From NCBI RefSeq assembly GCF_001613405.1, contig NZ_BDCH01000021.1:1-57066 (forward strand): a stretch of DNA of 57,066 nucleotides, read 5' to 3'. This DNA comes from Nocardia crassostreae. GTDB taxonomy: Bacteria; Actinomycetota; Actinomycetes; Mycobacteriales; Mycobacteriaceae. The first letter of the stretch is position 1. Every line of letters starts with the position of its first letter. Positions 27,875 through 35,796 of the stretch are shown here, in pieces. The notes under the pieces are model-generated. The model saw only the letters and a list, made by a program, of their open reading frames with translations, did no database searches and had not been told where the DNA came from. The position numbers were made by a program, and so were the translations under genes.

Positions 27875-27912
27875 CGGAGCATACTCCGGGCAAATAGTCC
27901 AGAATGTCTGGA
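27875..27912. promoter_or_regulatory. Tandem palindromes upstream of feoABC
   Basis: CGGAG-CATA-CTCCG (27875-27888) and TCCAGA-ATG-TCTGGA (27898-27912) lie 60-100 bp before feoA. On the minus strand the first contains TATGCT, a possible -10. Neither resembles the IdeR/DtxR consensus I know. The rest of the 477 bp gap between feoA and 28292 shows no clear gene or RNA. Confidence 0.4.
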
Positions 27913-28291
27913 TTATGACTTCCGGCCTTCGCTCCACCGCAGGTCAGAGCCCCTCCGACCGGAATTGGGAACCCACCTGTGAGTTCGCTGTGATTAGGCC
28001 GCGCCGACCAACGCGAGGACACCACCGCCGCGGCGCGCGAGCCGGGCGCACAGGCGTGTCCGGCCCGTCGCGTTTGCTGCTTTCGGATGGGTTGCATGTC
28101 GAGCAAACTTCCGCCCCGTAAAGGCCCCAATCGTCCACGGATTGCGCGTGTCGCGGCACGGCACGCCGTAAGGATTGGACCTTCGGCAAATCAACAGTTT
28201 CGCCGATGGCGCTGGATCGACTAAGAATATGTTCCGTGCCGTTCCCCGAGATCACCTGTCAGCCATCGAAACTCCCTGGACGGGGGTCCAG

Positions 28292-29490
28292 ATGACGATC
28301 GAACATCCGCATGAGGACGATGTCTCCCAGCTGGCGCGGCGGGTCGAGAAGGCCCGCGGGCGGCTGGCCTACCAATTCGATCCCGCGCTCACGGAAGCGT
28401 TGTCGGAAAACGAGCTTCACGCCGAGCGGGACCTAGCCGAGCGCATTCGCGAGCAGGACCGCTCGCAGCGCTGGAAGCAAGCCGAGGCAGCGGCCGCCAC
28501 GGCCGACCGTGCCCGGCAGACAACCGAAGAGATTGAGAAGGCCGACATTCGAGATCTGCTGCTCGCCCGCAAGGCGATCGCCGCCCAGCGGCGAGAATCC
28601 AGCCCGCACGCCAAACTGGCGTCGCTGTACAAGCACCGCGCGTGGTCGCAGCGCGCGCTCGCCGGTGTGGTGGCGGCCGGAATGCTCTGGTCCGCAGTCA
28701 ATGTCCAGCACAATATCGCCCCGGCGGGGCGAGCGATCCGCTGTTCTGGTTCAGCTACCTGCTCGAAGGCATGATCAGCGTCTGTCTGGTCATCATTATG
28801 ATCGGCACCAACAAGGTCGCCGAATGGGGCGTGATCGACAGCCGCAAGCAGGTCGTGGCCGCCGAGGTGGCGCTGCTGTCGCTGACGGTCGTGCTGAACA
28901 CGTATCCCTATCTGCAGTCCGGCAATTGGTACGAAGTGGCCGTGCACGCCATCGCGCCGGTCATGATCGGCGTCGCGCTGCTCATCCACAATGCCGCCAG
29001 CGCCCGCTACGGCCTCGCCACCGTGCGTGCCACCGACCAGATCCGGGATATGCCCGATCCGGCCGAACAACTACGCCGCACCCTGCCGACCGTCGTAACC
29101 TGGCCCGGCCGTGGCCAATCCGCCCCGGTCCCCACTCCCACGCCCGCCCTGCCCGCCGCTCATATCGAGGCGGAGCAGGCCCCCGAGCCGGAGCAGAAGG
29201 CGACCGTGGTCGAGCCCGATCCGGAACCCAAGCGTGAAACCCCCACGCCCACGGTGAAAACCGCCGAAAAGGATCAGCGCACCTCCGCCACCAAGAAGGG
29301 CAAGGCCCCCGAAGACGACAAGTCGCCGCTCGCGGACCTCACCGACCCGGTGAACGTCTACGACACCGGCCAATTCCGCATTGCCGAAACCCTGGAGCAG
29401 GAACTGGCCGAACTGCAAGCGGCCCGCCGCCGCGCCCGCTCGGCCGCCCGCGCCCGCAATGGCAATTCAGCCACCACGCTGGACGACTGA
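28292..29490 (+). pseudogene. Four-TM protein resembling spread/SpdB-like (DUF2637) proteins, frameshifted
   Basis: The ATG at 28292 follows a GGACGGGGG stretch. Residues 1-130 are a charged coiled-coil region rich in Ala/Glu/Arg (ERDLAERIREQDRSQRWKQA). Four hydrophobic helices follow: ALAGVVAAGMLWSAVNVQ, PLFWFSYLLEGMISVCLVII, VALLSLTVVLNTYP and IAPVMIGVALLIHNA. The topology recalls SpdB/DUF2637 proteins linked to conjugation in actinomycetes; sequence similarity is uncertain. The C-terminal 100 residues are polar and Pro/Lys/Glu-rich. The frame breaks after NIAP: one G is missing from the GG at 28723-28724 (GGG expected), and the other frame continues to 29490. Restored length is about 399 residues. 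No transfer genes are nearby. Confidence 0.6.
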
Positions 29491-29507
29491 TCACCCCAAA
29501 CGGCACA

Positions 29508-29545
29508 AACGCCATCATCCGGGCACCGGCCCGGATGACGGCGTT
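29508..29545. terminator. Terminator hairpin
   Basis: Arms AACGCCATCATCCGGG (29508-29523) and CCCGGATGACGGCGTT (29530-29545) pair over 16 bp with one mismatch and a 6-nt loop, 18 bp after the stop at 29490. Confidence 0.7.
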
Positions 29546-29613
29546 CGGCCGTGCCCGAATCGTCGGCCATTACGCTGCGGCGCAGCGCATCCCGCGATGG
29601 CATGATCGCAATC

Positions 29614-31092
29614 ATGGTGATGCCGAATCGGCGCGTGGCCTTGGTGACCGGGAGTTCACGCGGCCTGGGTAGCGCGATCGCGCGGCGACTCGCCGCCGAC
29701 GGGGCGGCCGTGGTCGTCAACGGCCTGCGGGACAGCGAGGACGCGGCGGCCGTCGTCGAGACCATCCGCGCCGAAGGCGGCGTGGCCGAAGCCGTCTCGG
29801 CCGATATCACCGATGAGCGCCAGGTCGCCGACCTCGTCACCGCGATCGGCACGCTCCTCGGCCCCGTGAATGTGCTGGTGCTCAATGCCACCGGCCCACA
29901 GCCCGAAGCCGCCCTGTCCGAGGTCTCCTGGGCCGACCACATCGCCCAACTCGACTTCTTCGTCAAGAGCCCGATCCTGCTCGGCCACGCGATAATCCCC
30001 GGTATGCGCCGACGCCGCTTCGGCCGCATCATCCACATCGACTCCGAGATCGCCGACCGCACCCCGCCCGGCCGATCCGCCTACGGCACCGCCAAGAACG
30101 CCCAAATCGGCCTCACCCGAAGCTGGGCCCGCGAACTGGCCCCCGACGGCATCACCGTCAACACCGTTGCCCCCGGCTTCATCCCGGTCGAACGCCACCG
30201 GTCGGTCCCCGACTCCGATATCGACTCCTACCGCGCCACCGTCCCCATCGGCCACCTCGGCACCCCCGCCGACATAGCCAATGCGGTGAGCTTCTTCGCC
30301 TCCGACCACGCCGGTTTCATCACCGGCCAACGCCTCCTGGTAGACGGCGGCCGCTCCCTCCACATCTGGCCAACTCGACCCGCCGCTCGATTCAGCATCG
30401 AGCTACCCCTGCGGGGATACGGCGGCAGCCGCGAGATATGCCTCAGCCGAGGCCAATTCCGCGGCTCCCAGGCGCTGGTAGATGGTTACGGCCGCATGGA
30501 GTGCCGTCATCGATGCTTCCTGTTCGCCCAGGTGGAATCGGCATCGGGCAGCTCCATCGAGTGCGCGGCCCTCTTCCAGATGGTTGTGGATCAGGCGCGC
30601 GAGACGCAGCGCCTCCTCGTGGATCTCGAGGGCGCGCGAGTAGTCCCGCGAGGCGGCGTACAGTGCACCGATTCTGTTGAGCGTCTCTGTTTCTCCGGTG
30701 CGATGACCGATGGCCCGGAAGGTCGCCAGCGCGCGGTGCAGGAGCTCCTCGGCATGCGGGACGTCGCCGGACAGGTACCGGATCCAGCCCAGGTTGCCGA
30801 GCGCGTCGGCACTGCCCGCCGGGCTGCCGACCGCCTCGTAGATATCGAACGATTCCTGGGTCAGATCGCTCGCGCGCTCGTATTCCGCGGCGCCGCAATG
30901 GATGCGGCCCAGTGTGCTCAGCGTGGACGCTTCCCCGGATCGGTTGCCGATCTCCCGATAGAACGTCAGCGCGCGCTGCGCCGAGTGCCGCGCGCCCTGA
31001 TAGTCGCCAATGACGCATTGCACGTAGGCGAGATTGCTCAGCAGGAACGCCACCCGCGACGGGTTGTCCACCGCTTCGTAGATGGCCAGTGA
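29614..31092 (+). CDS. SDR-family oxidoreductase with an antisense extension
   Basis: The ATG at 29614 lies 7 nt after a CATGAT -10-like box. Residues 1-250 are a complete short-chain dehydrogenase: TGSSRGLG for NAD(P) binding, NATG in place of NNAG, catalytic S-x(n)-Y-x3-K (YGTAK), NTVAPGFI, and the terminal ITGQRLLVDGGRSLH. It resembles 3-oxoacyl-reductase-type SDRs acting on keto groups. The family normally ends at about 30360, but no stop occurs there. The frame continues 690 bp antisense through the end of the STAND regulator gene, making a 492-codon frame. The tail looks like shadow coding, so a lost stop or a sequence error is likely; the real end is unsure. Confidence 0.72.
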   Translation: MVMPNRRVALVTGSSRGLGSAIARRLAADGAAVVVNGLRDSEDAAAVVETIRAEGGVAEAVSADITDERQVADLVTAIGTLLGPVNVLVLNATGPQPEAALSEVSWADHIAQLDFFVKSPILLGHAIIPGMRRRRFGRIIHIDSEIADRTPPGRSAYGTAKNAQIGLTRSWARELAPDGITVNTVAPGFIPVERHRSVPDSDIDSYRATVPIGHLGTPADIANAVSFFASDHAGFITGQRLLVDGGRSLHIWPTRPAARFSIELPLRGYGGSREICLSRGQFRGSQALVDGYGRMECRHRCFLFAQVESASGSSIECAALFQMVVDQARETQRLLVDLEGARVVPRGGVQCTDSVERLCFSGAMTDGPEGRQRAVQELLGMRDVAGQVPDPAQVAERVGTARRAADRLVDIERFLGQIARALVFRGAAMDAAQCAQRGRFPGSVADLPIERQRALRRVPRALIVANDALHVGEIAQQERHPRRVVHRFVDGQ

Positions 31093-33360
31093 TTCCTTGA
31101 TCCCGGAGCTACAGCCCTCGTAGTCGCCGTCCAGATGGTGGTACCACGCCACCAGGCTGACAGCGTAGGCCTCTTCGGGGCTCCGACCGGCGGTGTGGAA
31201 CAGCTCCGCGGCCTCGCGGGTGACGTCGATGGCGCTGCCGTGCTCGCCGAGCAGTGAACGCACCCAGCCGATGCTGGTCAGCACACCCGCCTCGCCCGAT
31301 CGGCTGCCGAGCGCGCGATGCAGGACGAGTGCTTCCGCCAGGTCGTCCAGCGCCGCCGGATAGTCGCCGGTGAGATGCCGTACCCAGCCCAGATCGCCCA
31401 GTGTCTTCGCCTCCCGTGGCTGGTCGCCCACCTCCCGATAGACCTCCCGGACCTGACTCAAACCCGCTGCGGCCTCGTGGAAATCACCGGTGAGCAGCTG
31501 GACCTGGGACAGCGTGCGCAGGCCCGCCGCGGTCAGGGCGGCGTCGTGGCCGGTGTGGTCGTGCAGTGCGCGGCGGAGCTGTTCGGCGACCGTAGGGAAG
31601 TCATCCGCCACGAATCCGGCCAGGCCCAGATCCTTGAACGCGAAGTTCTCGGCGCTGCGAGCGCCGATACTGTCGGCGGCGACAGCGCCGCGCTGGCGAA
31701 TGGCCACTTCGACGGACCAGGCCCCGTGCAGATGCACCTCGCCCACCAGCGCCCGCGCCAGATCGATGACGCGGGTCAGTTGTCCGGCCGTCGCGGTATG
31801 GGTCAGGCAGGCCAGGAGATTCGCGCGTTCGATGCGCAGCCAGGCGGTCGACGCGCCATAACCGGACAGGGCCGGGCGGGGCGTGGATCCGAGTGCACGC
31901 GCCGGATGGTCCGGGCGGGCGGCCGCCAGCGCGGTGCAGCGGAAGTAGTCCACCACCCGGTCCAGGGATTCGGCGGGGTCGCCGGGTTCATCGCGCATCA
32001 GGCTCTGCGCGTACTCCCGCACCAGATCGTGCATGCGGTAGCGGCCGAACGCCGTTTCGTCGATCAGGTGCTCGACATACAGCGCCTCCAGAGTGCGGCG
32101 TGCCTCGGCGAGGGTGGTGTCGTCCAGTGCGGCAACGGCATACGCGTCGAAGTCGGATCCGAGGTGGATGCCGAGGCGGCGGAACAGCCGCTGTCGCGCG
32201 GGCGGCAACAATCGATAGGAGGTGGTGAAGGCGGCCCGGACGGCGCGGTGCCCGCCGTCGAGTTCGTCAAGTCGGTCACGCGCGGAGGCGAATTCGACGG
32301 CCAGTTCGCGCACTGTCCAGTTCGGGTGATGTGCCAGGCGACCCGCGAGCAGCACGATCGCCAGCGGTAGGTGGCCGCACAATCCGACGATATCGGCCGC
32401 GGCCCCACTGTCCCCCAGGCTGTTTCGCTGTGCGAGCGTACAGAACAGCTCGCGCGCGGCGGACGGAGCGAGGGGGTCGAGGGTCACCGGCGCCGCGCCG
32501 TCCAGCGCGATGAGCCGACGGCGACTGGTGACCAAGGTGAGACATCCCGCGGCGGCCGGGAGCAGCGCTTCGATCTGCTCGTGATCTCGGGCATCGTCGA
32601 GGACCAGCAGCACTCGTTTTCCTGCGAGGCGGTCGCGCCACAGATCACGCCGGGCGGCAAGGGTTTCCGGTATGACGCGCGGGTCGACGCCCACATCGAC
32701 CAGGAGGGTGCCCAGCAGGTCCAGCGGATCGCCCACGGGTCGCCCGGGCGTGTGTGCGTCGAGCTCGACGAAGTACTGCCCATCCGGGTAGTGCTCGGAC
32801 AGCAGGTGCGCGGCGCGGGTCACAAGGGCGGTCTTGCCGATGCCGGGCATGCCGTCGATGGTGTGGATGGACACCACCCCGCCGGGCGCCGCGGCGTCCA
32901 GGATCCGCCGCAATTCCGTATCACGACCGATGAACGTGCCGATATCCCGCCGCAGCGCATTGACCACGGGCTCCCGCGAACGCCCCTGCCGCTGTGCGGC
33001 TTTCCACAATTCACGCCAGGCTCGCACATCCACCAGTTCGGTGTCGGCCGGGGTGTCCGCCGTCCGCGAGAGCTCGATGAGCGAGCGCAGCACCGGCAGG
33101 AACGTCTCGAATCGCGACGGCAGATTCCTCCCGCCCCGCCAGTCGCTCAACCGCTGCACCGTCAATGCCCCGCGCTGCCCGGGCGCTCGCGCGGCGCGCA
33201 TGCGCCGCTCGGCCGCGGCGACCACGCGCTCCAGAGTGGGATTGCCCGCGGCCGCGAACAGGGCCGTCAAGCGGGCGGGAAAGATCGACCTCGGCGATTC
33301 CCCCGCCGCTGCCTCCGAAGCGTCCAACACCCCCTCATGATCTCTTGCGCCGCTCGCCAT
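30403..33360 (-). CDS. STAND-type NTPase regulator with TPR repeats
   Basis: A 985-residue protein. The ATG at 33360 is preceded by GGGGGCGAG; a TTG five codons earlier is weaker. N-terminal residues form a helical DNA-binding-like region (LTVQRLSDWRGGRNLPSRF). The NB-ARC/AAA ATPase follows at about 135-420: Walker A GMPGIGKT, Walker B-like VLLVLDDA, and GLCGHLPLAI as the GLPL motif. The C-terminal half holds at least eight TPR units with the pattern G-D-Y-x-x-A (TGDYPAALDDLAEAL, IGDYQGARHSAQRAL). This is the architecture of AfsR/SARP-like signalling ATPases that control secondary metabolism or differentiation. The targets are unknown. Its 3' part is overlapped antisense by the SDR frame. Confidence 0.87.
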   Translation of the reverse strand: MASGARDHEGVLDASEAAAGESPRSIFPARLTALFAAAGNPTLERVVAAAERRMRAARAPGQRGALTVQRLSDWRGGRNLPSRFETFLPVLRSLIELSRTADTPADTELVDVRAWRELWKAAQRQGRSREPVVNALRRDIGTFIGRDTELRRILDAAAPGGVVSIHTIDGMPGIGKTALVTRAAHLLSEHYPDGQYFVELDAHTPGRPVGDPLDLLGTLLVDVGVDPRVIPETLAARRDLWRDRLAGKRVLLVLDDARDHEQIEALLPAAAGCLTLVTSRRRLIALDGAAPVTLDPLAPSAARELFCTLAQRNSLGDSGAAADIVGLCGHLPLAIVLLAGRLAHHPNWTVRELAVEFASARDRLDELDGGHRAVRAAFTTSYRLLPPARQRLFRRLGIHLGSDFDAYAVAALDDTTLAEARRTLEALYVEHLIDETAFGRYRMHDLVREYAQSLMRDEPGDPAESLDRVVDYFRCTALAAARPDHPARALGSTPRPALSGYGASTAWLRIERANLLACLTHTATAGQLTRVIDLARALVGEVHLHGAWSVEVAIRQRGAVAADSIGARSAENFAFKDLGLAGFVADDFPTVAEQLRRALHDHTGHDAALTAAGLRTLSQVQLLTGDFHEAAAGLSQVREVYREVGDQPREAKTLGDLGWVRHLTGDYPAALDDLAEALVLHRALGSRSGEAGVLTSIGWVRSLLGEHGSAIDVTREAAELFHTAGRSPEEAYAVSLVAWYHHLDGDYEGCSSGIKESLAIYEAVDNPSRVAFLLSNLAYVQCVIGDYQGARHSAQRALTFYREIGNRSGEASTLSTLGRIHCGAAEYERASDLTQESFDIYEAVGSPAGSADALGNLGWIRYLSGDVPHAEELLHRALATFRAIGHRTGETETLNRIGALYAASRDYSRALEIHEEALRLARLIHNHLEEGRALDGAARCRFHLGEQEASMTALHAAVTIYQRLGAAELASAEAYLAAAAVSPQG

Positions 33361-33493
33361 CTCGCCCCCGGCCAAAGATTTCCGGACCGGAAAACCCGCA
33401 ACGTGCCCGAATTACCCGGTCAGCTAGCGTTTTTCGTCCGGCCGCCACCGTAGCGAAATGACGATCCCGCACCGCCACAGGCATTCTCGATTC

Positions 33494-33528
33494 GCTCGCG
33501 CCGCATCGGAGGAGGGGACGGCGCGAGC
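33494..33528. terminator. Probable terminator of the small membrane gene
   Basis: GCTCGCGCCG (33494-33503) and CGGCGCGAGC (33519-33528) form a perfect 10-bp stem, two bases beyond the stop of the minus-strand gene at 33531. Confidence 0.55.
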
Positions 33529-33530
33529 CT

Positions 33531-33860
33531 TCAGCTATGTACCGCCGCGGCGCCCCGACAATCGTGAGAGGCGCGCGTGCGCTCCGGGCAGCGGGGGGCG
33601 GGGTGTTCGGCGGGGACGACCACCGCCGGTCTGGGTTGGGCCGGGGTGCCCGAGGTTTGGGCGTAGCCGAGCCAGCCGGTGCCTACGAAGACGGCGAGGA
33701 GAACGGCGGTGGGGAAGTCGAGAATGAGCCAGGCGGGGGTGAAGGTGGTGTCGCGGAGCGGGCGGGGCGCGCGCTTGCGCTGAGCGGGGCGAACCGGTGG
33801 ACGCTGGCGACTGATGGTGCCGTGCACGATGCGCTGCTGTTGCCTAGCCTGCCTACCCAC
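33531..33860 (-). CDS. Small single-TM membrane protein
   Basis: A 109-residue protein from the GTG at 33860, which has a perfect GGAGG 5 nt upstream. A basic N-terminus (QRPPVRPAQRKRAPRPLRD) precedes one hydrophobic helix (AWLILDFPTAVLLAVFVGTG), then a Pro-rich tail. Codon third positions are strongly G/C in the helix, supporting real coding. An N-in orientation is predicted by the positive-inside rule. I recognise no family. It lies 170 bp upstream of the STAND regulator on the same strand with a hairpin between them, so it is probably a separate unit. Confidence 0.55.
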   Translation of the reverse strand: MGRQARQQQRIVHGTISRQRPPVRPAQRKRAPRPLRDTTFTPAWLILDFPTAVLLAVFVGTGWLGYAQTSGTPAQPRPAVVVPAEHPAPRCPERTRASHDCRGAAAVHS

Positions 33861-33961
33861 GCATGCCTCCGTAGCTGGAAATGTGCCGAACCTAAGGATG
33901 CCGAAACAACGAACTGTGCACAGCGGCTATCAGGCGGACAATCGAATGTCCGCACCGATCT

Positions 33962-34776
33962 TCAGCGCGCGCTGGCGTCCGGTAGTCGAGCCGGGCAGGC
34001 CAGCCCCGGCTGGGTGTCGAGCTCGAAATGCCACCACTCGTTGTCGTAGGTGCGGCACAGCCCCCACCGATACCCGTTCTCCTCCAGCCATTGCGCGCCC
34101 TCCCGGGGCCCGACGTCGATGGCCCGGCCGGACACATGGGTGGATCCTCCGGCGGCAGCACCCACTGCCGCGCCGCCTCCGGACTCCCGTACCGCGCGAG
34201 CCCGTCCTCCCACAACCACTGCTGCTCGCCGTACGTCCGATGCCCCGAGGTGATCCACACCGTCACGCCCTCGGCACCGGCCTCCGCCGCCGCCAGATCG
34301 AATGCCCGCGCCAGCACCGGATCCAACCCCTCGGTGCCCTCGGAGATCGCGGTCGCCACCGGCACTGTCGCCTCCGCGACCACCGGCTCGGCCGGAAGCC
34401 CCCAGAACGCCCGCGCGAGATCATGGCGCGCGGCCAGCTCTGCGGGCAGCACCGGCACCGCGCCCCCGCGCCCCGCCGGAACAACGAACGAAATCCCCTG
34501 CGACACAGCCTCCGCCGGAGGCAGCCCGAGCAGCGCGGCCGCCACCTCGAGGTTCCCGCCCGCGACGTCCACCGCGACGGCCTGCCGCAGAACCAAGGGC
34601 GGCACAACGAGAGCGGGCACCGGATCCCCCGGCACAGCTTGCGCCACCGGCCCGGCGATGCCGGAAGCGCCCACGAGCGCCACACTCGCCAGCAGGGCGG
34701 CAACGCCGGAACGCCGCGCCCCGCGCGTCACACCCTCGGCGTCCGCGCGCATCCCGACCAGGCTGTTGCCCCGCAT
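33962..34776 (-). pseudogene. VanY-like D,D-carboxypeptidase, frameshifted (copy 1)
   Basis: The ATG at 34776 has AAAGGGAG just upstream and begins with a signal peptide (SGVAALLASVALVGASGIAG). After ARQWVLPP the frame is broken: + strand has CC at 34149-34150 where CCC is expected. Restoring the base joins GSTHVSGRAIDVGPREGAQW (the S-x-H-x-x-G-x-A-x-D zinc/active-site motif) and NEWWHFE, ending at 33962, with about 271 residues. This matches the paralogue at 35223 almost segment by segment. VanY-like enzymes trim D-Ala from peptidoglycan outside the membrane. As it stands, the zinc site is not translated. Confidence 0.8.
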
Positions 34777-35070
34777 CGACTCCCTTTCCCGTCCGGCTTC
34801 GCTGTGCACCTCCCCTGCGCCGCGCCCAGGGTAGCCGAGGCAACGGTTGAACCTGCAATCGAGGCAAAACGATAGCCCGAAAAGCACCGATCGATACCCG
34901 AATCACCACACCCGCCCACCCGCCACGCCACGCTAATCACTTGAGCGCCACCAAGTTCAACCCAACCGCAGCTAAACCCCGCCCGGTCGGCATCGATGAC
35001 TCCCCCGCCCAGATCGAACCGCCCCGAGCGGCAAAAGATTCGGCCCAGCACCGGCCCCACCCACCATGGC

Positions 35071-35093
35071 TGTCGCCCAGCCATTGGGCGACA
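35071..35093. repeat. Small perfect hairpin
   Basis: TGTCGCCCA-N5-TGGGCGACA is a perfect 9-bp dyad in the 446 bp between the two VanY genes. Apart from this and the larger element at 35151, I see no gene or other signal in that stretch. Confidence 0.5.
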
Positions 35094-35150
35094 ACATGTT
35101 CCACCACACAGGCAGGCGAGTTCAGCCACAACGCGCCAACTGAAACGCCG

Positions 35151-35209
35151 CCGACCGGGAACTGGTGGCGGGGGCTTCTCGCGAAATGCCGCCACCAGTT
35201 CCCGGTCGG
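35151..35209. repeat. Copy 2 of a dispersed inverted-repeat element
   Basis: Two perfect 21-nt arms (35151-35171 and 35189-35209) surround a 17-nt loop. The core arm sequence is ACCGGGAACTGGTGGCGG and its complement. The same 18-mer occurs at 7844-7861 in an imperfect hairpin. This copy begins 14 bp past the stop of the VanY copy 2 gene, so it may act as its terminator, or be a REP-like element. Confidence 0.8.
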
Positions 35210-35222
35210 TGTCGGAGTGCGG

Positions 35223-35783
35223 TCAGCGGCCGCTGGCGTCGGGGACTCGGGGTGGGCAGGGGAGGCCGGGGATGGTGGCGATTTCGAAGTGCCACCATTC
35301 GTTGTCGTAGGTGCGGCACAGGCCCCAGCGATTGCCGTTGTCCTCCAGCCACTGTGCGCCCGCCCGGGGGCCGACGTCGATGGCGTCGCCGGAGACGTGG
35401 GTGGATTCGCCGGGTGGGAGGACCCAGCGGCGGGCCTCGTCGGGGCTGCCGTAGGTGGCTATGCCGTCCTCCCACATGGCCTGCTGCTCGGCGGGCGTGC
35501 GGTAGCCGGAGACGATCCACATGGGCACCCCGGCCGCGTGGGCCTCCTGGGCGGCGAGCGAATAGGACAGGGACAGCGAGGGATTCGGGCCGTCGGTCTC
35601 GGCGATCGGCGTGGCGGACCGGGCGGCGGCCCCGACGACCGGCTCGCCGGAACCGCCGGGCGCGCCGACGGGTGCGACGAGCTCCGGTGCGGCGTGCGCC
35701 ACGGGGAGCAGGGCCGGGGTGGCGGCCGCGCCGCCCAACAGCCCGGCACTTGCCAGTACGGCGACCGCCGCCGCTCGCTTCAC
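35223..35783 (-). CDS. VanY-like D-alanyl-D-alanine carboxypeptidase (copy 2)
   Basis: A 186-residue protein. The GTG at 35783 has GGAGG 4 nt upstream, and this start avoids overlap with the fumarase stop. A signal peptide (KRAAAVAVLASAGLLGGAA) precedes the mature domain. SGYRTPAEQQAMW, STHVSGDAIDV and NEWWHFE give the peptidase M15B/D/VanY zinc site (His, Asp, His) and catalytic Glu/His. It probably cleaves terminal D-Ala from cell-wall peptides outside the membrane. It is complete, while its close paralogue at 33962 is frameshifted. A large inverted repeat lies just beyond its stop. Confidence 0.87.
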   Translation of the reverse strand: MKRAAAVAVLASAGLLGGAAATPALLPVAHAAPELVAPVGAPGGSGEPVVGAAARSATPIAETDGPNPSLSLSYSLAAQEAHAAGVPMWIVSGYRTPAEQQAMWEDGIATYGSPDEARRWVLPPGESTHVSGDAIDVGPRAGAQWLEDNGNRWGLCRTYDNEWWHFEIATIPGLPCPPRVPDASGR

Positions 35784-35796
35784 TACGCCTCCTGAA

